Assembly: GCA_002709085.1 (NCBI GenBank)
Contig: PAPR01000062.1
Coordinates: forward strand, 31,985-95,984
From: Pseudooceanicola sp.
Lineage (GTDB): Bacteria; Pseudomonadota; Alphaproteobacteria; Rhodobacterales; Rhodobacteraceae
DNA length: 64,000 bases
Direction of reading: 5' to 3'
Each line of letters opens with the position of its first letter. Position 1 is the first letter of the stretch. The position numbers and the translations under genes were made by a program. Below, piece after piece: positions 56,399 through 64,000 of the stretch. The notes under the pieces were generated by a model. The model was given only the letters and a program-made list of their open reading frames with translations. It was not told the DNA's origin and searched no databases.

Positions 56399-56537
56399 CC
56401 AGAACCACGGGTTGGCGAATCTCGACCTTGGGCGGGGTGAAGTCCACGCCGAAATAGGGGCCGATATAGGCATATCCGGCCAACCCTATCGCACCCAGAA
56501 TGACAAGGTAGATCAACCACTTCAGTATGCGTAACAT
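56388..56537 (-). CDS. small single-pass membrane protein
   Basis: A 49-residue protein: a membrane helix (LKWLIYLVILGAIGLAGYA, about residues 5-23) and a short exported tail ending KVEIRQPVVLDAK. The start at 56537 follows AGAGGCAG. It may anchor or assist the larger exported protein encoded directly after it. Function unknown. Confidence 0.7.
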   Translation of the reverse strand: MLRILKWLIYLVILGAIGLAGYAYIGPYFGVDFTPPKVEIRQPVVLDAK

Positions 56538-56666
56538 AGATAGACTGCCTCTTTCGCCCGGCCTTTTTTCTGCAATATAGCTGGCCTTTTGCACAAGATC
56601 ACGTCATTCAGCGGAAAACCCCGGAAATAGCACCGAGGCTGGCGGGGAAATGGCGACAGGACGACC

Positions 56667-57212
56667 ATGGGCTGGCGGCTTAAGAAGACCATCGTGATGG
56701 TCGGTATGATGGGGGCAGGGAAGACGGCGGTCGGTCGGGCGCTGGCCACGACCCTGCATGTCCCCTTCCTTGATTCCGATCAGGAGATCGAGGATGCGGC
56801 GACCATGACCATCGCCGAGATATTCGAACGCGACGGAGAGCCGTTTTTCCGCGCTCGCGAGGCCGAGGTGATCCAGCGCCTGCTCGAAGGCCCGCCTTGC
56901 GTCCTGTCGACGGGCGGCGGCGCCTATCTGGCCGACCGCAACCGGGCGCAAATCTCGGATAAAGGCGTGGCCTTGTGGTTGAACGCCGACCTCGATCTGC
57001 TTTGGAACCGGGTGAAACATCGCGATACCCGCCCGCTGCTCAAGACCCCGGACCCCTATGGGACGCTGAAAAACCTATACGAAACAAGGGTTCCCTACTA
57101 TTCCCGTGCTGACCTGACTGTCCGCTCGAGCCCTGCGTATTCAGTTCAGGACATGGCCGACAAGGTGGTTGAAACCCTGATGGAGCGCGACGACGTGCTG
57201 GAGGCCAAATGA
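56667..57212 (+). CDS. aroK: shikimate kinase
   Basis: Phosphorylates shikimate in aromatic amino acid synthesis. The 181-residue protein has the P-loop GMMGAGKTAVGRAL, substrate Asp in FLDSDQEIE, the GGG motif STGGGAYL and the lid RDTRPLLKT. It overlaps aroB by 4 bp and starts a two-gene operon. Confidence 0.96.
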   Translation: MGWRLKKTIVMVGMMGAGKTAVGRALATTLHVPFLDSDQEIEDAATMTIAEIFERDGEPFFRAREAEVIQRLLEGPPCVLSTGGGAYLADRNRAQISDKGVALWLNADLDLLWNRVKHRDTRPLLKTPDPYGTLKNLYETRVPYYSRADLTVRSSPAYSVQDMADKVVETLMERDDVLEAK

Positions 57213-58327
57213 CTGAAACCGTACGCGTGAACCTGGGCGAGCGCAGCTATGACATCCTGATCGGTAACGGTCTGATGGCGGAAGCCGGACGCCACATCGC
57301 CCCACTTCTGGCCCGCCCACGGGTCGCTGTGCTGAGTGATGAGACTGTCGCCGCCGCGCATCTCGACACGTTGCGCGCCGGGCTTGAGGCGGCCGGGATC
57401 ACCATGACCGCCCTCGCGCTGCCGGCCGGGGAGACCACAAAGAGCTGGCCGCAGTTCACCCGATCGGTCGAATGGCTGCTGGAGCAGAAGATCGAGCGAC
57501 GCGATGTGGTCATCGCGCTTGGGGGCGGCGTCATTGGCGATCTCGCGGGCTTTGCCGCTGCCGTGCTGCGTCGCGGAGTGCGCTTCGTTCAGGTGCCGAC
57601 GAGCCTTTTGGCGCAGGTCGATAGCTCCGTCGGGGGCAAGACAGGGATCAACGCGCCGCAGGGCAAGAACCTGATCGGCGCTTTCCATCAGCCCTCTCTG
57701 GTTCTGGCGGATACCGGTGCGCTCGCCACATTGCCCCGGCGCGACGTTCTGGCCGGGTACGGTGAGGTTGTAAAATACGGCCTACTTGGTGATTCCGCAT
57801 TCTTTGACTGGTTGGAGGATAACGCAAATTCACTGATAGAAGGTGACGTGATATCAAGAGATTATGCAGTCAAGCAAAGCTGCCAGATGAAGGCAGATAT
57901 CGTGGCGAGAGATGAGACAGAGCAAGGCGATCGCGCGCTTCTGAACCTGGGTCATACTTTCTGCCATGCGCTGGAATCCGCGACCGGATATTCCGACCGG
58001 CTGCTGCATGGCGAAGGGGTGGCGATCGGCTGCACATTGGCATTTGAGCTGTCCGCGAGGCTGGGCCTTTGTGCGCAGGAGGATCCCTCACGCCTTCGCG
58101 CACATTTGCGCCGTCTGGGTACGAAGGTCGATCTGTCCGACATCCCCGGCGATCTGCCCTCGGCCGAAGCGCTGTATGAGTTGATGGGGCAGGACAAGAA
58201 GGTCGTGGATGGCCAGATCAAGTTTGTTCTGGCGCGCGGAATCGGTCAGGCTTTCGTATCAGCGGATGCGCCGAGAGAGCAGGTGTTAAGCGTGCTACGC
58301 GACGCGCTCAATAGTCCGGCCCGTTGA
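57209..58327 (+). CDS. aroB: 3-dehydroquinate synthase
   Basis: Makes 3-dehydroquinate from DAHP with NAD and Zn. The 372-residue protein has GGGVIGDLAGFAAAVLRRGV, PTSLLAQVDSSVGGKTGIN, the Zn ligands in GYGEVVKYG and GHTFCHALE. Bases 57781-57930 are only about 47% G+C, unlike the rest of the gene, which may mark a recombined segment. Confidence 0.96.
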   Translation: MTETVRVNLGERSYDILIGNGLMAEAGRHIAPLLARPRVAVLSDETVAAAHLDTLRAGLEAAGITMTALALPAGETTKSWPQFTRSVEWLLEQKIERRDVVIALGGGVIGDLAGFAAAVLRRGVRFVQVPTSLLAQVDSSVGGKTGINAPQGKNLIGAFHQPSLVLADTGALATLPRRDVLAGYGEVVKYGLLGDSAFFDWLEDNANSLIEGDVISRDYAVKQSCQMKADIVARDETEQGDRALLNLGHTFCHALESATGYSDRLLHGEGVAIGCTLAFELSARLGLCAQEDPSRLRAHLRRLGTKVDLSDIPGDLPSAEALYELMGQDKKVVDGQIKFVLARGIGQAFVSADAPREQVLSVLRDALNSPAR

Positions 58328-58359
58328 TAGTTAGATGAAAATACTTATTTACAATGATA

Positions 58360-58392
58360 TAAGGTGCTTAATTCAGTTAACGTATCACCTTA
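58360..58392. terminator. hairpin downstream of aroB
   Basis: TAAGGTG (58360-58366) pairs with CACCTTA (58386-58392), 19-nt loop, in an AT-rich patch. Weak as a terminator. Confidence 0.4.
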
Positions 58393-58497
58393 ACAGATAG
58401 TTCTTTAACTTTCCGGACATCGCCCGCATTTTTCGCGATTGATCCGATCCGATGCCGCGACCGTACCTCCCGATAACGACACGGGAGATGCGCAACG

Positions 58498-59889
58498 ATG
58501 CCCACTACCTTGCTCTGGTTCCGCCGTGATCTGCGGCTGGCGGATCATCCCGCGCTCGTCGCTGCGGCGGGACGCGGCGCCGTCATCCCTGTTTTCATTC
58601 ACGACAACAGCGTCGACACTCTCGGGGCCGCGCCAAAGTGGCGTTTGGACCGGGGACTCGACGCTTTTGACGCCCAACTCCGAGGCCAGGGACACCGGCT
58701 GATCCTGCGGCGGGGTCCGGCCCGCGAAGTGCTGGAGGAGCTGGTCCAGGAAACCGGCGCCGATGCCGTCTATTGGTCACGGCTTTACGATCCTGATGCG
58801 ATCGAGCGCGATGCAAGGGTCAAAGCCGCCTTGCAAGAGAATGGGATCGACGCGCAAAGCTTTGCCGGCCACCTCATACACGAACCATGGGAGATCGAGA
58901 CGCAGCAGGGCGGACCTTACCGTGTCTATTCACCTTTCTGGAAAAACGCGAGAAACCGGGAGGTTGCCGACCCGCTGGCCGCCCCTGACATGCGCGCGCC
59001 GGATCAATGGCCCAAAAGTGAGACGCTGGAAAGCTGGGAGCTTGGTCGCGCTATGCACCGCGGAGCTAAGGTGCTCGCACCCCATTCCCACCCCGGTGAG
59101 GCCGCCGCGCTGGACCAGCTCGCGAACTTCCGGGAAGAGAACCTCAGCCGGTACAAGGAAGGGCGCGATCTGCCGGCTGCCAGAGCAACCTCCCAAATGT
59201 CGGAATACTTGACATACGGAGAGATATCCGCACGTCAAATCTGGCATGCGGCCAAGCGGAATTCAACCTCAGAGTCGTTTCTCAAGCAGTTGATATGGAG
59301 GGATTTTGCCTATCACTTAATGTACCACACCCCGCATATTCTGGACCGAAGCTGGCGCATGGAATGGGAACGGTTCCCCTGGTCCGAAGAGGAGACCGAG
59401 GCCCTTCAACGCTGGCGACAGGGCCGGACCGGCGTGCCCTTTGTCGACGCCGCGATGCGCGAGATGTACGTGACCGGCAGGATGCATAACCGTGCGCGAA
59501 TGGTGGTGGCCTCCTACCTGACGAAACACATGGGGGTGCACTGGCGCATCGGGCAGGCTTGGTTCGAGGACTGTCTGACGGATTGGGACCCGGCCAACAA
59601 TGCGATGGGCTGGCAGTGGGTCGCCGGATGTGGACCGGACGCGGCCCCCTATTTCCGAATCTTCAACCCGGCGACCCAGGCAAAACGGTACGATTCCGAC
59701 TTCGCCTATCGCAAACGGTGGATCGCGGAAGGTGAGGCGCGGCCATCCGAGACCGCGCTCAGCTATTTCGACGCGGTGCCATCCGCATGGGGCCTATCGC
59801 CGAATGACGATTACCCGGACCCCGTCGTGGGGTTGGACGAGGGCCGGCAAAGGGCGTTGAATGCCTACGCCGAACTGACTGAAAAATGA
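58498..59889 (+). CDS. phrB: deoxyribodipyrimidine photo-lyase
   Basis: Repairs UV-induced pyrimidine dimers using light. The 463-residue class I photolyase/cryptochrome has the N-terminal antenna domain (TTLLWFRRDLRLADHPAL) and the FAD domain with RMHNRARMVVASYLTKHM and GWQWVAGCGPDAAPYFRIFN. The start follows GGGAGATG. Pairing with cfa recalls the singlet-oxygen (RpoE/ChrR) regulon of Rhodobacter, but no correctly spaced promoter of that type is seen. Confidence 0.95.
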   Translation: MPTTLLWFRRDLRLADHPALVAAAGRGAVIPVFIHDNSVDTLGAAPKWRLDRGLDAFDAQLRGQGHRLILRRGPAREVLEELVQETGADAVYWSRLYDPDAIERDARVKAALQENGIDAQSFAGHLIHEPWEIETQQGGPYRVYSPFWKNARNREVADPLAAPDMRAPDQWPKSETLESWELGRAMHRGAKVLAPHSHPGEAAALDQLANFREENLSRYKEGRDLPAARATSQMSEYLTYGEISARQIWHAAKRNSTSESFLKQLIWRDFAYHLMYHTPHILDRSWRMEWERFPWSEEETEALQRWRQGRTGVPFVDAAMREMYVTGRMHNRARMVVASYLTKHMGVHWRIGQAWFEDCLTDWDPANNAMGWQWVAGCGPDAAPYFRIFNPATQAKRYDSDFAYRKRWIAEGEARPSETALSYFDAVPSAWGLSPNDDYPDPVVGLDEGRQRALNAYAELTEK

Positions 59890-59955
59890 TTAAGGGCCGC
59901 TTTTGAGAGCACAGCGCTTCGTCCGGGTTGCCCTTGGATGAAATTAACCAAAAGC

Positions 59956-59983
59956 TTGCCAGCCCGACAGATAGGGTTAAACT
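59956..59983 (+). promoter_or_regulatory. promoter of cfa
   Basis: TTGCCA (59956-59961), 16-bp spacer, TAAACT (59978-59983), leaving a 5' leader of about 20 nt to the start at 60010. Confidence 0.5.
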
Positions 59984-60009
59984 TTTGCGGAATCGACGGA
60001 GACTCACCA

Positions 60010-61218
60010 ATGATCATGACCGATACCAAGGGCGAAAAGAACTTACCGCGCTATTTTGCCCAAGTCTTCGATGTGGCGGCGCGGATGCCGGTTGGCCGGC
60101 TCGATTTCAAATTGTCGGATGGGCGGATCTTTCGCGCGAATGGCAAGCGGCCTGGCCCGGTGGCCGAAATTCACATTCATAACCCTGACACCTTTGCGCG
60201 ATTGGTCCGCGAGGGTGACCTGGGGTTTTGCGACGCATATATAGAAAAATGGTGGTCCAGCCCGGACTTGCAGGCCTTTCTTGATCTTTTGCACGCAGGA
60301 AACGAAGAGCTTTATGACGGGTTTCCCGGCATGGGGCTCGTGCGGGCTTATGAAAAGTTGCGGTTTTGGATGCAATCGAACAGCCGTCGACAGGCGCGCA
60401 AGAACATCTCGTATCATTATGATCTGGGGAATGATTTTTACGGCCTCTGGCTGGATGATACGATGACCTATTCCTCGGCGCTGTTTCGTAGTGGGCAGGA
60501 GAGCCTCGAAGCCGCCCAAATCGCCAAATACGAAAGCATGATTGACCAGATGGGCGTCAAACCGGGTGATCATGTGCTGGAAATCGGCTGCGGTTGGGGC
60601 GGGTTTGCCGAATATGCCGCGCGCGAACGCGGCCTGCGGGTCACGGGTTTGACCATCTCGAAAGAGCAATTGAAGTTCGCGCAGAATCGCATTGAAAAAG
60701 CAGGCCTTTCTGACAAAGTTGATCTGAAGCTTCAAGATTACCGCGATGAGACCGGCAGCTATGACGGGGTTGCCAGTATCGAAATGTTCGAAGCCGTGGG
60801 CGAGAAATACTGGCCGGTCTATTTCAACACAGTCCGGGACCGTCTGCGTCCCGGCGGCTCCGCCACCCTGCAGATCATCACCGTGCAGGACAAACGGTGG
60901 GAGGTCTACCGCAAGGGCGTTGATTTCATTCAAAGATACATCTTTCCGGGGGGCATGTTGCCTTCGCCCTCCGTGCTGCGCGCCGAGGTCGAGAAGGCCG
61001 GTTTACAGGTGCGCAAATCCTTTGAATTCGGGCCCAGTTACAGTCAAACCCTGCGCCGCTGGCACCAGACGTTTGACGAAAAGTGGGACAGTATCGCCAA
61101 TTTGGGCTTTGACGATCGGTTTCGACGGATGTGGAATTTCTATCTCACCTCTTGCGCGGCTGCGTTCGAGGGCGGTATCTGTGATGTCACGCAGATAACC
61201 ATAACACGACCTGCCTGA
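60010..61218 (+). CDS. cfa: cyclopropane-fatty-acyl-phospholipid synthase family protein
   Basis: Methylates unsaturated membrane lipids from S-adenosylmethionine. The 402-residue protein has an N-terminal lipid-binding domain and the SAM motif HVLEIGCGWGGFAEYAARER, YSSALFRSG upstream, and IEMFEAVGEKYW and QRYIFPGGMLPS downstream. I start at 60010 because of the promoter and GGAG; 59938 lies before that promoter. A role in furan or cyclopropane fatty acid formation under photo-oxidative stress is possible. Confidence 0.88.
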   Translation: MIMTDTKGEKNLPRYFAQVFDVAARMPVGRLDFKLSDGRIFRANGKRPGPVAEIHIHNPDTFARLVREGDLGFCDAYIEKWWSSPDLQAFLDLLHAGNEELYDGFPGMGLVRAYEKLRFWMQSNSRRQARKNISYHYDLGNDFYGLWLDDTMTYSSALFRSGQESLEAAQIAKYESMIDQMGVKPGDHVLEIGCGWGGFAEYAARERGLRVTGLTISKEQLKFAQNRIEKAGLSDKVDLKLQDYRDETGSYDGVASIEMFEAVGEKYWPVYFNTVRDRLRPGGSATLQIITVQDKRWEVYRKGVDFIQRYIFPGGMLPSPSVLRAEVEKAGLQVRKSFEFGPSYSQTLRRWHQTFDEKWDSIANLGFDDRFRRMWNFYLTSCAAAFEGGICDVTQITITRPA

Positions 61219-61263
61219 CCCGCGATCGAGCCGCGACAACAGGCCCCGGACCGGAGAGACTTC

Positions 61264-61723
61264 ATGCCAACGGCCGGCCGCACGCATCGTTGCCGCGATA
61301 TGCATCGCATTCGTGGCCTGGGTGGTCTCTGGGTTGGTCAAGCTTGAGATGCCCGCGCAATCGTCCTTTGGTTTTTTTGTCCCGCTTTCGGTAATTGTCG
61401 CGTTGGCCTGTGGATGGATCATCCTCGGGCGACGGGCGGATCGCGGGCGTTTGGGGTTTGGCGGGGCCATCGGTGTCGGGTTGAGCGCGATGGCCGTCGC
61501 CGTGTTCTGGGTGCTCTTCGTGATCGCGGCGCAGGAAAGCTTCGCCGTTGCGATTCAGAAAACATACCACGACCCGATGAAGGTGATTTACGGCATCTAT
61601 CCGATTGCCGGCAAGTACGGCGCGACCTTGCTTGAGACGACCATTCTGGTCTGGCTGGTCTTTGGTGGGGCAATCTCGGGGATCCTGGCCCACCTCGCAG
61701 GGCAGAGGTGGCCGGGACGGTGA
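61264..61723 (+). pseudogene. TrgA-like membrane protein gene with 4-bp duplication near its start
   Basis: The coding frame to 61723 gives a four-helix protein (AWVVSGLVKLEMPAQSSFGF onward) resembling TrgA of Rhodobacter, named for tellurite resistance. The expected start, ATG at 61264 with GGAG eight bases upstream, is in another frame. Removing one GGCC from the GGCCGGCC at 61272-61279 restores M-P-T-A-A-R-I-V-A-A-I-C into the main frame. Either the gene is inactivated, it starts internally (GTG at 61313), or the base call is wrong. Confidence 0.65.
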
Positions 61724-62832
61724 AGGTCTTTCTTTTCGGTACGTTACGCTACCCCGATCTGCTGAATTTGGTGGCCGGGGAAGAGCTGCTCCAGACCCCG
61801 GCGCAACTGCCCGGTTGGCGGGTCAGCGGTGTCAAAGGGCATCTTTTCCCGATCCTCGTTCCCGACCCTGATGGAGCGGCGGAGGGCGTCACCATTACGC
61901 CAAGCAAAGGCGCTCTGGCGCGGCTGGTGCATTACGAGGACGCCTTTGGCTACGTCCCGGCAGAGGTCACAACGCTGATCGACGGCGTCGCGGAAACGGC
62001 GCTGATCTTCGGCGCTGATCATCAGCCATTCACCCCCGAGGGGGACTGGTCGCTGGATCACTGGATCGCCGAGGCGGGTCTGCGCACCCTGATCTTTGCC
62101 AGCGAGGTGATGTCCTACATCGGGCGCTTCTCGGGCGAGGCTCTGCAATTCCGCCGCCCCTTGATCGAGGGGCGCGCCGAAAGCCGGGTGCGCGCCGCGT
62201 CCATGCCGCCGCCGCTCCTTGGCTGGGATCAGCGCGGCGACAAGGTCAATGTCACGGCGCAAGTCTCTGACCACGCCGGGTATTTCCTGGCCGAAACGAT
62301 CAACCTCACTCATCCGAGGTTCGATGGGACACAGTCGGATGAGATCACGCGCGAGGTCTTTGTCGCCGCCGACGCCGCGATTGTCCTGCCTTACGATCCG
62401 CAACGCGACCGGATCCTGCTGGTTGAACAATTCCGTATGGGGCCATGGCGGCGCGGCGCGACCTATCCCTGGATGCTGGAGCCCGTCGCAGGCCGGATCG
62501 ATCCCGGCGAGTCGCCCGAGGACTGCATGCGCCGCGAGGCAAAGGAAGAAGCGGGGATCACCCTGCGGGAGCTGATCGAGATCGGTGCGGGCTATCCCAC
62601 GCCGGGCAATTCGAGCGAACATTTCCACATTGCCTGCGGTCTTTGCGACCTGCCTGACGGAGCGGAAGGTCTGCACGGTGCTGCGGAGGAACATGAAGAC
62701 ATCAGGACTCATATCCTCAGCTATGACGCGGCAATGGACCTTTTGTCCCGAGGAGAGGCCAACAACATTCCGCTTGTTCTGGCACTCGTCTGGCTTTCAC
62801 GCGAACGGTCCCGATTGCGTGCCTCGGGTTGA
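61720..62832 (+). CDS. gamma-glutamylcyclotransferase-like / NUDIX fusion, ADP-ribose pyrophosphatase type
   Basis: A 370-residue two-domain protein. Residues 1-150 resemble the AIG2/GGCT fold (KVFLFGTLRYPDLLNLV). The rest is a NUDIX hydrolase with the box GRIDPGESPEDCMRREAKEE and the preceding VEQFRMGPWRRGATYPWMLE, typical of ADP-ribose or sugar-nucleotide pyrophosphatases. I use the GTG at 61720 overlapping the previous stop; GTG 61708 is the alternative. This fusion is common in Roseobacter relatives. Confidence 0.82.
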   Translation: MKVFLFGTLRYPDLLNLVAGEELLQTPAQLPGWRVSGVKGHLFPILVPDPDGAAEGVTITPSKGALARLVHYEDAFGYVPAEVTTLIDGVAETALIFGADHQPFTPEGDWSLDHWIAEAGLRTLIFASEVMSYIGRFSGEALQFRRPLIEGRAESRVRAASMPPPLLGWDQRGDKVNVTAQVSDHAGYFLAETINLTHPRFDGTQSDEITREVFVAADAAIVLPYDPQRDRILLVEQFRMGPWRRGATYPWMLEPVAGRIDPGESPEDCMRREAKEEAGITLRELIEIGAGYPTPGNSSEHFHIACGLCDLPDGAEGLHGAAEEHEDIRTHILSYDAAMDLLSRGEANNIPLVLALVWLSRERSRLRASG

Positions 62833-62888
62833 GTTGGCGCGACAGCCCGTCTAAGTCTTTTGACCAGCGATTTTGAAAGGATGCTCCC

Positions 62889-63920
62889 ATGCAATTTGCC
62901 GAGGATCTGGCGCAGGCGGTCGGAAACACGCCCCTGATCAAGCTGCGCCGCGTGAGCGAGGAAACGGGCTGCACCATTCTGGGCAAGGCCGAGTTCCTGA
63001 ATCCGGGCCAGTCGGTCAAGGACCGCGCCGCCCTGTGGATCATTCAGGATGCGATCGCCAAGGGTCAACTGGAACCGGGCGGCACCATCGTCGAGGGCAC
63101 AGCCGGGAACACCGGAATCGGCCTCGCGCTGGTCGGGGCCTCCATGGGTTTCAAGACGGTGATCGTTATTCCCGAGACGCAAAGCCAGGAAAAGAAGGAC
63201 ATGATCCGCCTGGCCGGCGCGACCTTGGTTCAGGTGCCGGCGGTGCCTTACAAGAACCCCAACAACTACGTGCGCTATTCGGAACGGCTGGCCGCCGAGT
63301 TGGCCAAGACGGAAAAGCATGGCGCGATCTGGGCGAACCAGTTCGATAACACGGCCAATCGACAGGCGCATATCGACTCGACCGGGCCGGAGGTCTGGGA
63401 TCAGACCGATGGCAAGGTCAGCGGCTTTGTCGCCTCGGTCGGCTCGGGCGGGACGCTGGCCGGGGTCGGTATGGCGCTGCAACCCAAAGGTGTGAAAATG
63501 GGGCTCGCGGATCCCATGGGCTCGGGCGTCTATTCGCTGTATAAGGACGGTGAGGCCAAGCCCGAGGGTGGTTCGATCACCGAAGGGATCGGGCAGGGGC
63601 GTATCACCGCCAACCTCGATGGGTTCCGGCCCGACATGCTCTATCAGATCCCGGACGAGGAGGCGCTGCCCTACGTTTTCGATCTGTTGGCGGATGAGGG
63701 GCTATGCGTCGGCGGCTCGTCGGGGATCAACATCGCGGGCGCGGTTCGCATGGCGCGCGAGATGGGCCCGGGACACACGATTGTGACGGTGCTTTGCGAT
63801 TACGGCACGCGCTATCAGTCCAAGCTGTTCAACCCGGAATTCCTGCGTGAAAAAGACCTGCCCGTACCGGGATGGTTGAGCGAGGCTCCGCGCTCTATCC
63901 CCGGCGTGTTCGACGAGTGA
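62889..63920 (+). CDS. cysK: cysteine synthase A
   Basis: Makes cysteine from O-acetylserine and sulfide with PLP. The 343-residue protein has the PLP lysine in NPGQSVKDRAALWI, the substrate loop EGTAGNTGIGLAL and the phosphate cup SVGSGGTLAGVG. It is slightly longer than E. coli CysK through its C-terminus, as usual in this group. The stop overlaps the next start (GTGA). Confidence 0.94.
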   Translation: MQFAEDLAQAVGNTPLIKLRRVSEETGCTILGKAEFLNPGQSVKDRAALWIIQDAIAKGQLEPGGTIVEGTAGNTGIGLALVGASMGFKTVIVIPETQSQEKKDMIRLAGATLVQVPAVPYKNPNNYVRYSERLAAELAKTEKHGAIWANQFDNTANRQAHIDSTGPEVWDQTDGKVSGFVASVGSGGTLAGVGMALQPKGVKMGLADPMGSGVYSLYKDGEAKPEGGSITEGIGQGRITANLDGFRPDMLYQIPDEEALPYVFDLLADEGLCVGGSSGINIAGAVRMAREMGPGHTIVTVLCDYGTRYQSKLFNPEFLREKDLPVPGWLSEAPRSIPGVFDE

Positions 63921-64000
63921 TCGCAATGCTGCGGCTCTTTTCGCTCTGTCTTGTATTTATCGCAGGGCTGGCGGGGGCCGCACTGGCCCCGAGCACACCC
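63917..64000 (+). CDS. start of an exported or membrane protein, truncated by window end
   Basis: Only 28 codons are visible. The GTG overlaps the cysK stop by 4 bp (ATG at 63926 is an in-frame alternative). The sequence LRLFSLCLVFIAGLAGAALA is a clear signal peptide. In relatives a mechanosensitive channel gene often follows cysK; that is only a guess here. Confidence 0.6.
   Translation, partial: MIAMLRLFSLCLVFIAGLAGAALAPSTP

Noticed and set aside
58440..58478. RpoE/ChrR (singlet-oxygen) promoter before phrB
   Set aside because: A TGATCC box is present at 58440, but the nearest TAA-type -10 is 28 bp away instead of about 18, so spacing does not fit.

Overview
The window is 64 kb of GC-rich chromosome (mostly 60-65% G+C). 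It looks like a marine alphaproteobacterium of the Rhodobacteraceae (Roseobacter group). The clues are a fused TrpE(G) anthranilate synthase, an HvrA/H-NS-like nucleoid protein, a TrgA-like membrane protein, a gamma-glutamylcyclotransferase-NUDIX fusion, a DUF6314 protein, and gene orders such as xerD-aroK-aroB and yajC-secD-secF-(Mth938)-ccmABCDG-acnA. Family and species come from memory of gene families and were not checked by any search. I see no prophage, IS element, CRISPR array or integron.

Layout. 1-5.3 kb: 3' part of ileS, a probable trp leader peptide and attenuator, fused trpE(G), and an H-NS-like gene. 5.7-16.5 kb: a complete reductive pyrimidine degradation locus: preT-preA (dihydropyrimidine dehydrogenase), a convergent rutR regulator, then hyuC, an unknown membrane protein, hydA, and a four-gene ABC importer (ATPase, two permeases, binding protein). 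A RutR-type palindrome lies between rutR and hyuC. 16.6-19.2 kb: lon with a heat-shock-sigma-like promoter. 19.4-24.4 kb: two tRNA-Val genes, each followed by the same structured 60-nt element, enclosing a glucosylglycerate (osmolyte) module (phosphorylase, synthase, phosphatase). Two tRNA-Asp genes follow. 24.4-34.7 kb: housekeeping and accessory genes: M20 dipeptidase, Na+/H+ antiporter, endonuclease/phosphatase, YjdF-like membrane protein, two-domain exporter, SelO, nucleoside hydrolase with an acetyltransferase, iron-binding protein, MazG. 34.8-46.2 kb: agmatinase, YajC-SecDF, a cytochrome c maturation cluster, aconitase, DUF1223. 46.2-52 kb: acyltransferase and exporter, orphan binding protein, purB, DUF6314, bioY. 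52.4-64 kb: CorC/HlyC, xerD with two coupled envelope genes, aroK-aroB, photolyase, cyclopropane fatty acid synthase, a frameshifted trgA-like gene, GGCT-NUDIX, cysK, and the start of another exported protein.

How the genes work together. The pyrimidine locus takes up a pyrimidine-like compound (inferred), reduces it (PreTA), opens the ring (HydA) and releases beta-alanine, ammonia and CO2 (HyuC). The nucleoside hydrolase could feed it free bases. The glucosylglycerate genes make an osmolyte (GpgS, GpgP) and can recycle it (phosphorylase).

The most unusual signals are: the structured element duplicated behind both tRNA-Val genes, with two compensatory base-pair changes; the unexplained membrane protein coupled into the pyrimidine operon; a gap in the same operon holding an inverted pair of a dispersed repeat and an ORF that overlaps both neighbours; and a 4-bp duplication that puts the start of the trgA-like gene out of frame. 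No single large novel system could be demonstrated.
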